Source of the DNA: Cliona cf. orientalis
Lineage: Eukaryota; Porifera; Demospongiae; Clionaida; Clionaidae
Assembly: GCA_963930775.1 (NCBI GenBank)
Contig: OZ005694.1
Coordinates: 1,984,001-2,048,000, forward strand
DNA length: 64,000 nt
Direction: 5' to 3'
In this document: in pieces, positions 12,200-21,851 of the stretch
Numbering within the stretch: position 1 is the stretch's first letter
Layout of the letters: every line of letters starts with the position of its first letter
The notes under the pieces: model-generated
What the model was told of the DNA's origin: nothing
The model's database searches: none
The model's input: the letters and a program-made list of their open reading frames with translations, nothing else
Program-made: the position numbers and the translations under genes

Positions 12200-13308
12200 C
12201 AACATCAGTGGTGGCTTAGATCCTAAGCTGTAATTCCTACTCAAAGGATCTGAGCCACTCTCCACTTACATGTAGCGCTATTCTGAGCTTAAAATCTAGC
12301 CAGAGCCATCAGCTTAGGATCTAAGCCAACCTCGGCTTAGGATCTAAGCCACCATCAAGCCAGCGCCATAAATAGGATCTAAGTTACCCTCTGCTTAGGA
12401 TCTAAGCCAATCATGATTTAATTCTAAGCAGAGGTTGGCTTAGATTCTACGCTGAGGGTGGCTTAGATCCTAAGCTGATGGCACTGGCTTAGATTCTAAG
12501 CTGAAAATGGCTAAGCGGATTGAGAGTGGCTTAGATCCTAAGCGGAGGGTGGCTTAGATCCTAAGCTGATGGTACTGGCTTAGATTCTAAGCTAAGCGAA
12601 GGTTGGCTTAGATCCTAAGCGGAGGGTGGCTTAGATCCTAAGCTGATGGTACTGGCTTAGATTCTAAGCTAAGCGAAGGTTGGCTTAGATCCTAAGCTGA
12701 TGGTACTGGCTTAGATTCTAAGCTAAGCGAAGGTTGGCTTAGATCCTAAGCTGATGGTACTGGCTTAGATTCTAAGCTAAGCGGAGGTTGGCTTAGATCC
12801 TAAGCGGAGGGTGGCTTAGATCCTAAGCGGAGGGTGGCTTAGATCCTAAGCTGATGGTACTGGCTTAGATTCTAAGCTAAGCGAAGGTTGGCTTAGATCC
12901 TAAGCTGATGGTACTGGCTTAGATTCTAAGCTAAGCGGAGGTTGGCTTAGATCCTAAGCGGAGGGTGGCTTAGATCCTAAGCTGATGGCACTGGCTTAGA
13001 TTCTAAGCTGAAAATGGCTAAGCGGAGAGTGGCTTAGATCCTAAGCAGAGGTTGGCTTAGATCCTAAGCGGAGGGTGGCTTAGATTCTAAGCTGATGGTA
13101 CTGGCTTAGATTCTAAGCTAAGCGGAGGGTGGCTTAGATCCTAAGCTGATGGTACTGGCTTAGATTCTAAGCTAAGCGCAGGTTGGCTTAGATCCTAAGC
13201 GGAGGGTGGCTTAGATCCTAAGCGGAGCGTGGCTTAGATCCTAAGCTGATGGTACTGGCTTAGATCCTAAGCCAAGGGTGGCTTAGATCCTAAGCCACCC
13301 TCGATTCT
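12200..13308 (-). repeat. Dyad satellite, right arm
   Basis: The array consists of GCTTAGATCCTAAGC and GCTTAGATTCTAAGC units with linkers such as GGAGGGTG and TGATGGTACTG, in the inverse orientation to 3904-4530. It is longer than the left array (about 1.1 kb against 0.63 kb), which shows unequal expansion of the two arms. Confidence 0.9.
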
Positions 13309-13371
13309 TTAAAGTGTAAATTTTTACAGAATCCGGAAAAAAAATATTCCGGATCTTAAATGGATACTGTT
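13309..13371 (-). repeat. Right terminal inverted repeat of the foldback element
   Basis: Exact reverse complement of 3841-3903. AATG follows at 13372, repeating the AATG that precedes 3841. Confidence 0.9.
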
Positions 13372-13398
13372 AATGGTCTCTTTTCTTAGAGCAGATCA

Positions 13399-15119
13399 CA
13401 TTTATGCTCAGGATAATAATATTATTATATATATAGCTCTAAGAGGATGTAGAGGTCTAATATTTTCCTGGGGGAGCATACCTTAGCTAGATTTGTGGCA
13501 GGCATAGCCTGCCAGAGCTACACAATGTCATGTATTTTTTCGATTACCACTCCCAACCCCCAACTCCAAAACATCTTATGCCACTAGCTGTCAAAGTTCT
13601 TGGCCATGGGACATAATTTTTGGGGTAATTACATGAGGTTTTTATACTTTGTGATAAAAGTTTATGACTTGGTCAAATTTTTCACTCAGGTCCCCCCCTG
13701 CCAAATAATAGCTATTAAAAATGATGTCCCAAAATTAATACTGATTCATGATAGTTCCCTTTCTAATCATATTTAATAATAATTATTATACTCCTGGAAT
13801 CATGCGTTTAATATCCTTGAGGGATGTAAACATAATTATTATGCATTCTTAGTACTGCACTCTAGACCAGCCAGCAGGCCGGAACACTAATCTGCCAGTC
13901 CGTCAATTAGCTAGTGCTTATAATAACAGATAGTTATAATGTACTATGTACTGCTCTATAGATTTTTTTTTTTCTCTATAATAATTCTTGCTCATATTGG
14001 CAAAGGATACATGAATAGCAATTAAAGTATTGCTAATCCGAGCATGCACCCTGAACTAAGTAACATTGGCCATCCTAACTCTAGTTCTAGCTGCTATAGG
14101 AGTCCATGCATAAGTTTTGCGAGTAGATACAGACAATTCTGGCTTCTTCCCAAGGTGTCTATTGCATGGGTTGCGAACGATATTGCATGTAGAAACAATC
14201 ACAAAATTATTTTGTCAGCCATATTACTGAATGTATTATGGGTCGCCTGCTGGTATTATGAGTCACCACCTTAACTGGCATGTAAATCAGCAGTCACAAG
14301 GTTCTTTCAAGTGATGGTATGTCCATGGCAGCCATCTAGATGTGAGGCATGGTGTGAATACAAACTAATGGCACTTGGATGGGCTAAGAATGATACATTT
14401 TGCTTAGGTAGGACAGCAAAAACGGAAATTCCTTCTTTTTATAAATTCAACACAAAGCATGTGTAAACTCACATGAAAATACATCAGGTAGCGGAGACAA
14501 TTTATCAGATAATAGACCTTGTAAGGTACAGTTTAGTGACCTAACAATTGGACACTTCCTCATTTGTTAGTATGGATGACCCATAATACATGCTGACTCA
14601 TAATACAAGCATCCACTCTATACTTGCCGAGTTATTGCTCGAAGAAGTCGGCCGTGTAGCTAACATTGGCCGTCCATGATACGGAGCCGTTGCCATAGTT
14701 GCAGGTAGGCAAGCACGGCAGCTGCACAGAAAACACTCTCCAGTCACTTCTTTCTTCGAATTTTTGTGCCAACGATCTTTAGACACGCTTGCCTTCTTGT
14801 TCTTTTCCATCGAAACGTTGGCTGCTGCTCTCGTTCGAGCGTTTTGGCAGCCAGCTAGTTCATTGACTTGGTGGGCGGGGCCACGTATTTACCATAAACG
14901 GCGAGTATACGGACTTCCGCGTTCAACGTACGTTGCAACGTTCATAATTTGCAATTTTTTGCAATACTTTAGCACGGGCGATCCAGGTATATTTTTGCTC
15001 ATATCTCCATGACTACACGGGCTAGAGACTTCAAATTTGCTGGAGCAATAGTTCAAAGGTTGTAGTTGGTAATGGTGGCCTTACTACTCAAAAAATTTTT
15101 TCGGCGCATTTATGCATGG
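13399..15119. other. Intergenic, no supported gene
   Basis: Inverted ATAATAC-containing words occur near 14230-14275 and 14570-14605 (ACTCATAATAC and ACCCATAATAC), perhaps the ends of a small element of about 350 bp. A minus-strand frame at 14598-14810 (70 codons) begins close to a GGGCGGGG box at 14873. It could be a first exon, but I recognise no domain and no downstream exon. Confidence 0.35.
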
Positions 15120-15279
15120 TTTTCTCGTGGACGGTCACATATAAGGATACATACTAAGCTAAGGACTACAGATCAGCACATACCTACCCGGCAAACTACA
15201 TCTATCTGCACACTAATGAAGTAAGATTTTCGAAGATCTCGACAGATTCATTAGCTACTCAGATATCTAGACCTTGAGG
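15120..15279. repeat. Array intergenic unit, part 1
   Basis: The text around CTACAGATCAGCACATAC and CTAGACCTTGAGGT matches 28455-28605 and 51845-51985. Those are the flanks beyond the 5' ends of copies 3 and 4. The unit continues at 16285 and 16816 after two insertions, so it marks a former array boundary. Confidence 0.75.
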
Positions 15280-16276
15280 TACCATTAAATTGCGTGGGCG
15301 TGAGGTGGGGGATATGACACCTAAACCACATCAAAGTCATTAGTAAGGTGCATGTTGTGTAACCACGCCCTTTTAATTGCACAGGTCTCAGGGGTGTGGC
15401 TGCTAGAGCCGGAAGTGTTCATTTAATATCCTCCATGGACCGGAAGCCGAGCCGGAAGGGAGGGGCAAGGCCACGCCCAAAACAGCCCCACCCTGTTCCC
15501 CAAGGACCACCATTCTCAATCAAGTGCCTACTAACCACCGGATGTCCACCGGAAGCCCACAATCAATCCCAATTAAAACACACAGCTTCCTCAAGGCCAA
15601 AACACACACAAACACTTGGAGGCCGTTCTGCCACACCGCCCACGCAAGAGCTCACCTCATTTCCTGTGTGGGCGGAGTAACAACACGTCATCGCAACCAC
15701 ATCCGCTTCAAACCATCGTCAGCTTCCGTCCAGCCGTACGGTCCCCTCCATCGCACCGGCGTACAGTGCCTCATTAACAGACATGGCCTCACCTTTGACC
15801 TCCTGCCACGCCCCCAAAGCCTCCTGGACGGGTTCAAAGGTCACCACCGCTTCCGGGACACGCCCACCTATCGCCGAGGCCAAGTCCCAGGCGCCGATAT
15901 CCAAGCACTGGCCCGTGAAGCCACGCCCAATCGGAAGCAATAAAACCTGCATTAACGCACACGCACACACTCCACACAGTGCCAGGAACACGCCCACATG
16001 CTTAATTAGGCCTTATAAGGCTTTTTTTTTTTAAGTCGTTGCGGTTAATAGTTAAGAAACAATGCTTTGATCTTGCTTTGAAGTGGGCAATTACCGGTGT
16101 TTTCTTCAGGGGCCACTTCCGGTCGCTAATTACACGCGCATAATCATCCCTGGCCGATTCTAGACACGCCCACCTTCGACCAAAAGCACTCGTATGGCCT
16201 CTTCGGCCACGCCCCTTCACGATTCGCTAATTGAATTAGCCAATCCTGACGCTCACGCCCACGCACTTTAATGCTA
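15280..16276. mobile_element. 997-bp non-autonomous DNA element, 8-bp target duplication, hAT-like
   Basis: The ends are 25-bp inverted repeats with two mismatches (TAcCATTAAAtTGCGTGGGC and TAgCATTAAAgTGCGTGGGC). CCTTGAGG is duplicated on both sides (15272-15279 and 16277-16284). The uninterrupted site is seen once in each related flank (near 28595 and 51978), which confirms the boundaries. The interior is much richer in GC and in CCACGCCC words than its surroundings. An 8-bp duplication fits hAT, but the terminal bases are not diagnostic. It contains an unexplained 92-codon minus-strand frame at 15719-15997 and no transposase. Confidence 0.8.
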
Positions 16277-16372
16277 CCTTGAGGTTCTGGTGGTTTTTGT
16301 GCTGATATAAAACCGATTGCTTTACCATGGCCTGGCAGATTGGGTGCAGATCAAACCACATGCACCCCTTGA

Positions 16373-16815
16373 CAGTGGCGTAGGAAGATGTTTTTGAGCA
16401 GAGGGGTTGAATGTAAGCAGGTGAAGACTCGCTTTACGTGCGCGTAGCGCACGAAAGCTAGCGGGGTCTGGGGGCATGCTCTCCCAGGAAAATTTTGGAG
16501 TTTTAGATCTTCTGAGAGCTTTTCTAGTATATTTTCGAGGACATTCTGGACTCTTAGCTTGTCACATGTGAACACAGATCAGTAGTGATTACTTATCTGT
16601 GTTCACATGTGACACAGTGACAATTGTTGATATCTACACCGTGGGGCTAAGATACACCACAATCATGAATAACTCAACCCTGATTGTGGCAACAGATGAA
16701 AAAAAAAGTGCAAACCTTAGAGGGTGAGCCCCACCCCCTGGCTTGTACAGCCATCTAAAAATCAGAGGGGCTCTGCCCCCCCCCCCCCCCAGCCCCCCTG
16801 GTTCTTACGCCAGTG
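16373..16815. mobile_element. 443-bp hAT-like miniature element
   Basis: The ends CAGTGGCGTAGGAA and, inverted, CACTGGCGTAAGAA are typical of hAT-type termini. CTTGA is repeated at 16368-16372 and 16816-16820. The intact site corresponds to the flank near 28665. The interior carries a 20-bp perfect hairpin (16560-16579 with 16595-16614) and a C-run near 16775. It is non-coding. Confidence 0.75.
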
Positions 16816-16820
16816 CTTGA

Positions 16821-17005
16821 CAAAGCCACTGATAATGACATCAAGGTGATAATTATATAGCCTTCCAAGCGCAATGTGGGTACTACTAAAGGCCTGAGGG
16901 TCTTTTAACTTAATAAGAGCCCAAATCCCATTGGTCGAGGTAGCTATTTAACATTGCAATTGTAATGATGGCAGCAGGAAAAGTTCATACATGATATTTA
17001 TGCAT
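16821..17005. repeat. Array intergenic unit, part 2
   Basis: AAAGCCACTGATAATGACATC and TAAAGGCCTGAGGGTC match 28676-28800, 31872-31990 and 52068-52190. Confidence 0.7.
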
Positions 17006-17551
17006 GCATAAACTATAGTTAATAGCATCAGGCCGACGTAAAGAGCATGTTTGCCCATGACGTATGGCGCATGCGCCACACTAGTAAATAAAGCACACTC
17101 TAACTGCGCAACAACTCCTGCAAGCAAGAACAACATCGCAGTGGAAAATCTCCCACCTCTCCCACCCTGACAAGTTTATATTCAGTCCAACACACTACGC
17201 CAATCAATCTATAGGTAGTACTGTATGAGCCAACCCGGCACCCCACCGTCAAGAATGGCCGAAGAGGGGACAAGGATGGCCAGAATGGAGGCGCCAGCCG
17301 GCTTCTGATAACAATGATCAGGGGGGAGGGTTGTAAGGCCTCCTGACTCCACAGACCTACAGGCCCCGGCTGTCCTCTTCTTGGCTAGCGGCCCACGCAA
17401 ACCAAGACTAGCTGTCACGTAGTGGCTGAGTGGCTTAAGAGTGAAGGGGAAAATTGACTGACAACACATATGGCATAGAACACGAACTTAAATACCCCCT
17501 AGTCAGGTGACTATCCTGACCAATGAGAGGCTTACAACAAAACAGAAAAGC
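17006..17551. other. Left part of a 2-kb insert in the intergenic unit
   Basis: The flank homology stops near 17005 and resumes near 19016, so about 2 kb was inserted. This part shows no recognised gene. It contains GCGCATGCGCC at 17067 and a GC-rich block at 17230-17420. No matching ends for the whole insert were identified. Confidence 0.4.
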
Positions 17552-17559
17552 CAGCCAGG

Positions 17560-18348
17560 CAGTGTTGCCAGATTGTGAATAAAGTTCATAAATTTATGAA
17601 CATTCCACCTTTTGCTGAACTTGTTTATGAACTACAAAGTATTTATGAACTGTCCATGAACATTCATCAATTTTTGTGAACTATTTTATGAACCATTCTG
17701 AAAGCAGTGCATACAGTACCCACACCCCATACCCAACATGTAATAGAGGTATTCATGCACCAATACACTCTGCAATCTGGTTGACATGAGTGAGTTCACT
17801 ACATGTAGTCTGGAAATTCATTTAGCTGTGTAGTAACAATCACAACTCTGGTCATTTGTCAACTGTAGTCTAGCTAACCACCAAGCCATCTACTCTTTCT
17901 ACATTCATGGGGTCACTGTTGTGTTTGCCCCATGCTAACGTTGATGTGGAACGTGTATTTTCATCTGTAAACCTAATAAAAACAAAAATAAGAAACAGGC
18001 TACACACCAAAACAGTGGGAGCATTGTTGAAGGTTAAGCGCGGCATTGCAAAGGAAGGAAGCTGTGTGAACTTCACTCCACCTCCAGGTGCTAAAGCACG
18101 AATGGCAGCCGATATTTTATATGTAGTTTCCGATTCAGACTCTGATACCTAGCTGTCCGACAAGGCTGTAGTTGTTTCATGGAGCCTGACATCATGCATC
18201 TTTCTAACATTTAGCTAATATTCTGCTTTGTTGTGCATGTCTATTGTTGATATTTCCTGTTCTTCTAATTTTATGAACTTTTTTGGCAAATCTATGAACA
18301 AAATAATTTCCTTGCATGAACAATTAGAAAATTGATCTGGCAACACTG
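17560..18348 (+). mobile_element. 789-bp hAT transposon deletion derivative
   Basis: Terminal inverted repeats CAGTGTTGCCAGAT face each other at 17560 and 18348. The 8-bp target duplication CAGCCAGG flanks them (17552-17559, 18349-18356). The short length and the transposase remnant inside show an internally deleted hAT copy. Subterminal DNA near both ends carries repeated TGAAC/GTTCA words (17590-17690 and 18290-18325), plausible transposase-binding sites. Confidence 0.9.
17874..18152 (+). pseudogene. hAT transposase C-terminal dimerisation fragment
   Basis: The frame encodes LLCLPHANVDVERVFSSVNL followed by KTKIRNRLHTKTVGALLKVK. This matches the conserved hAT C-terminal dimerisation region, with lPhsN, ERvFS and RNrl signatures. 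The frame opens after a stop at 17871-17873 and ends in an acidic SDSDSDT tail. The BED finger and the RNase H-like catalytic core are missing, so it cannot be an active transposase. An ATG is available at 17907. It lies wholly within the 789-bp element. Confidence 0.85.
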
Positions 18349-18356
18349 CAGCCAGG

Positions 18357-19015
18357 GCCCTACACCCAGGCTGGTCAAAACAATTAGTCAGTCAATGCAC
18401 AAAGAGCATGTAACAAATTAGTCACTCAATGCATGAATAGCTAGTAGCTACATGGATCTGTCTCTTGTATCAGGCTATGGCCTGAACAAGTACACAATAC
18501 ACATGTATATTCATTCACGTTAGAATAGATAGGGGGAATTGATTGGTGGCTGAATGTCACAAGTAACTTATCGGTCACGCCAGCAATATCTTTGTTTTCT
18601 AACGCTGGATGTCACTGTCCTAGTTCCAGTTGGTACTCAACTTCACGGTCGGGACTCCCACGCTGGCGTTAGCTGCCAGTTGGCACCTGACTCAGGTTGG
18701 GACTCCCACGCTAGTACTAGCCTACTCACCAGTTGGTACCTGGCCTCAATGGCAGGACTCCCACGCTGGTACTCAAACACAGTGACCTTGACCTTACAGT
18801 CATACAGTCAAGTTACCCAGCTGCCATCAATGACCCAGGTTACGCCCAAATTAATCCTACCTCGCATTGCTTAATAACTAATAGACATGTATTGTGCTTA
18901 CTAAATCAAATGTTCCGATATTATGTGCTTGGTACATGTACTTACACAAAGATCAATCACATGAGTTTAATGGGTAAGTTCATTATACTCGTGAAGACGG
19001 CATGTAATAGCTATT
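18357..19015. other. Right part of the 2-kb insert, with a short tandem repeat
   Basis: At 18620-18775 a unit of about 60-65 bp (CCAGTTGGTAC and GGGACTCCCACGCTgGTACT) occurs about three times. No gene was found. Flank homology to the other array units resumes near 19016. Confidence 0.45.
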
Positions 19016-19296
19016 ATTGTGAACATGGCCCGGTTCAAGTGCAGTCCTGAATGGTGACATTGTAGCTATAACTAATAATTTTGTGCAGGGCTGTTCTTGT
19101 GCCTTTAAATATCCCACCTATGACATAGATCAAAACTACCACTGGGGCAATGTACTGGATATTAGGGCAATAATAATTATCATGATATTGATATCCCTGT
19201 GGTAGTGAGTATATTATTATATACGTACCAGCTGCCAGTGCATATCTGGCCCCAATTTGTGATTTGGAAAACATGCATACATCTGCAGTACAAATA
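19016..19296. repeat. Array intergenic unit, part 3
   Basis: Matches 30360-30650, 32040-32300 and 52620-52900, including GCAGGGCTGTT, TGATATTGATATCCCTGTGG and CAGCTGCCAGTGCA.. with a following CTGGCCCCAATTTGTGAT. Confidence 0.75.
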
Positions 19297-19510
19297 TCAG
19301 CTGAATGACTGATACAGCTAGATTTATATGCAAGTATTGTCTATCTAAGTATTGTCTATCTAAATCTAGCTGTATCAGTGCACTGTTCTCATTCAGCTGA
19401 TGAAGGTCCACGGACCGAAACGTACTGAATTATAATTTTTTTCCACTGCTATTGACAAGCTCAATAATCATTCTCTACAACTTGAGTCATATCAATGAGC
19501 CTATATCAGA
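19297..19510 (+). ncRNA. Small insert with hammerhead-ribozyme-like motif
   Basis: The order CTGATGA (19397-19403), a short hairpin GGTCC-AC-GGACC (19405-19416) and GAAAC (19417-19421) is the conserved hammerhead core with stem II. Just upstream, CTGAATGA (19301-19308) pairs with TCATTCAG (19389-19396) as stem I. It is extended by a perfect 18-bp stem (19309-19326 with 19361-19378). A canonical stem III and an NUH cleavage triplet in place are not obvious. It may be degenerate, like the ribozymes of Penelope-type retroelements. The related flanks near 30640 and 52900 lack this segment, so it is an insertion. Confidence 0.45.
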
Positions 19511-20382
19511 TCATAAGACTTTATCGCTTTCAGCAGCTTCCTCGGTTTGCTGTTCTCTAGTTTAATACAATATTAATGTTGGCAAGCAAGTGCTGCTTGA
19601 CTACTAAATTAACGTACTAACTGTACTAAAAATGACTAATAAATTTTTGCCTGCTATTGCCACAGGGCAAAAAGTGAACTATCCTATACGTCATGATGTG
19701 CATGATACATGGAGGATAGACCAGCTGCTACTATCCCTCACCTGTCCACTACTGGCCACACCAACTATCATTTTGCCTATCCCAGATACAGGATATTACA
19801 ACTATCTTACGTACGTCATACTGCATATCATGTTGTGGATAGTTGTGCTGTCATAAACCTAACACTTCTATCAGGATAGATCAACTTGCATAGTACTATC
19901 TAGTATAGCTGATAGTTTCTGACCGTGGCAGAGATCTGCATTCATGATGATCAGCGTGGTACACCGTTCTAAAGTTGATACTCGCCGCTTCTATCGCAGG
20001 CTCACTGGGAGAAAAGCTATCTTCTCACGATTAGCAGCTCCAGCGCTAGCGCTAGCACTGCACTGCGAGGCCATCGGGGGCGGAGTTAAACCAAGGGGTT
20101 AAATCTACAGCTGATCGGTGAACTCTGTACCCCAAGATCTGGCGCCAAAAGTTGGAGTGTTTCCATGTGTCTCTGAGAAGCTAAGAACATGCACTTGCTT
20201 TAAGTGAAAGGACAGCATTCTGGGCGGATTCTCTGCGCCATATAAACGTCAAAAGGAGGTAAGCTTATTTAATTTTGGCATAAAAATTAGGCCTATAGCT
20301 ATAAAATCCCATATTAGCGTGCTGCAGGGTGAGCATTAAAAAGAAAAATACCTTTCCGAGGTCAATATTGTTTGGGTTCTAT
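19511..20382. other. Array intergenic unit, part 4, then unassigned DNA
   Basis: CGCTTTCAGCAGCTTCCTCG at 19527 matches the same position downstream of other copies (31388, 32484, 53426, 55947). Beyond about 19650 no homology or gene was recognised. A plus-strand AGGAG|GTAAGC at 20258 resembles a splice donor but has no supporting exon. Confidence 0.4.
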
Positions 20383-20985
20383 GTCTGTCAGTCAGATATA
20401 TTGGGGTTTCTGGGTGTACTTATGTCAGTCTAATATGTTGGGCTTTGTGGGGGCATGTTCATCAGTCTGCTATGCTGCCAATTTCATGATAATAACTTTA
20501 AGTGTTTTGAATTCTGAACTGAGAACTAGCTGTGGTACCGGAATAAGCTAAAATTGGCAGCATTCCTGTCAGTCTGATATGTTGGGCTTTGTGGGTATAC
20601 TTCTGTCAGTCTGATATGTTGGGCTTTGTGGGGGTACATCCGTCAGTCTGATTTGTTGGACTTTGTGGGTGTACTTCTGTCAGTCTGATATGTTGGGCTT
20701 TGTGGGGGTACATCCGTCAGTCTGATTTGTTGGACTTTGTGGGTGTACTTCTGTCAGTCTGATATGTTGGGCTTTGTGGGTATACTTCTGTCAGTCTGAT
20801 ATGTTGGGCTTTGTGGTGGTATGTCCGTCAGTCTGATATGTTGGGCTTTGTGGGTGTACTTCTGTCAGTCTGATATGTTGGGCTTTGTGGGTATACTTCC
20901 GTCGGCCCGATATGTTGGACTTTGTGGGAGTACATTTGGCAGTCTGATATGTTGGGCTTTGTACTTCCATCAATCTGGCTTTGTA
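20383..20985 (+). repeat. 37-bp minisatellite
   Basis: The unit is GTCAGTCTGATATGTTGGGC followed by TTTGTGGGTGTACTTCT or a GGGGGTACATCC variant. There are two degenerate copies at 20383-20475 and about eleven at 20566-20985. Frames across it are repeat artefacts. Confidence 0.85.
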
Positions 20986-21640
20986 TGATTGTATATTTCA
21001 ATGGAGTGTGATTATCACTACTGTTTGTAGGATCAGTGGGAAGGATTGGTCCAGAAAAAAGGAGAGAAAGAAACGACAGAAGTGAGAAAATGCAGCGATG
21101 CCTACACTAGCGCTGGCAGTATCTTAAAAGCAGTATGGAGTTGATATGATGGTGTCAGATGAAGGAAGAACTCAAAGAATACCAATTTATGGAGGAAACT
21201 TTTGAGACACAAGTTTGCTATAATATATTATAATAATATTATTATACTAGATTTCTTGATTGCTGTAAATTTGTTATGGAATGTTGCACTGATTATAATG
21301 ATTTCTGTATAATGGTGGGGTGACGTGGCGTGCATGGGATAGTTCATGTGGTTGTAACATTCCCTGTATTGGTGACCGTAGGATATTTCATGCGCTCCAA
21401 TATCTGTCTGCTAGAGTACAGCTGTATGACACATGATGTGCCCACTATCTGTCCGCTACCCGGCACTTAGCCCTATCCTGCGGTGGGCACATCAGCAGAA
21501 ATTTGAACTGCCATGCAGTCTAGGACATATCAAGACACATCCAATTTCCTATATCAATCCACCATCAATCCAATAGTTTGGGAGATGGATATTTGCCCAG
21601 TGTGCTGTGTTGCATATAAATAAATTTTGCTAGACTGTGA
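20986..21640. other. Intergenic, no gene seen
   Basis: No reading frame, known repeat or terminal inverted repeat was recognised. Confidence 0.4.
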
Positions 21641-21851
21641 AAGCGCGCAATAATTATTATTCCTCAAAAGTTTAAGCTATACACAGCAGTGAAAACAAGA
21701 TTACGTGATGAAAGGGGGAGAACTCGCTAACAATTAGTCACATAAAATTGTTAAGTAGCTACCTACTAAATGAAAAAGTAAAATTATAAGTTTATAGCAA
21801 AAAATTATCCACTACAAATATTTGCAGTTACAGCTTATCTTGGTAGCTACT

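Larger units (their letters stand above)
3841..13371. mobile_element. Giant 9.5-kb foldback (long inverted-repeat) element
   Basis: The two ends are identical over 63 bases in inverted orientation, starting AACAGTATCC at 3841 and ending GGATACTGTT at 13371. The 4-bp direct repeat AATG flanks the element (3837-3840 and 13372-13375). Inside the ends, each arm holds in mirrored order: a dyad-rich satellite, a unique stretch (4530-5000 versus 11880-12190), then a roughly 190-bp tandem repeat. The arms meet at 8.4-8.6 kb. No transposase is present, so it is a non-autonomous element mobilised in trans, or a foldback element. The 4-bp duplication does not identify a superfamily. The identical ends suggest recent insertion or conversion between arms. 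Confidence 0.85.

Noticed and set aside
14598-14810. 70-codon frame next to a GGGCGGGG box as a gene
   Set aside because: No recognised domain, no downstream exon and no paralog in the window. Kept only as a note in the intergenic entry.
17209-17469. 86-codon minus-strand frame in a GC-rich patch
   Set aside because: No motif, no signal peptide of normal form, no neighbour support. Probably a chance frame in GC-rich DNA.
19286-19427. CAGTAC/GTACTG as stem III of the hammerhead
   Set aside because: CAGTAC belongs to the host flank (it is present, diverged, in the paralogous flanks without the insert), and the cleavage triplet would be displaced. The pairing is probably accidental.
20383-20985. 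Possible CRISPR array from regular repeats
   Set aside because: The 37-bp units are directly adjacent with no unique spacers, and the genome is eukaryotic.
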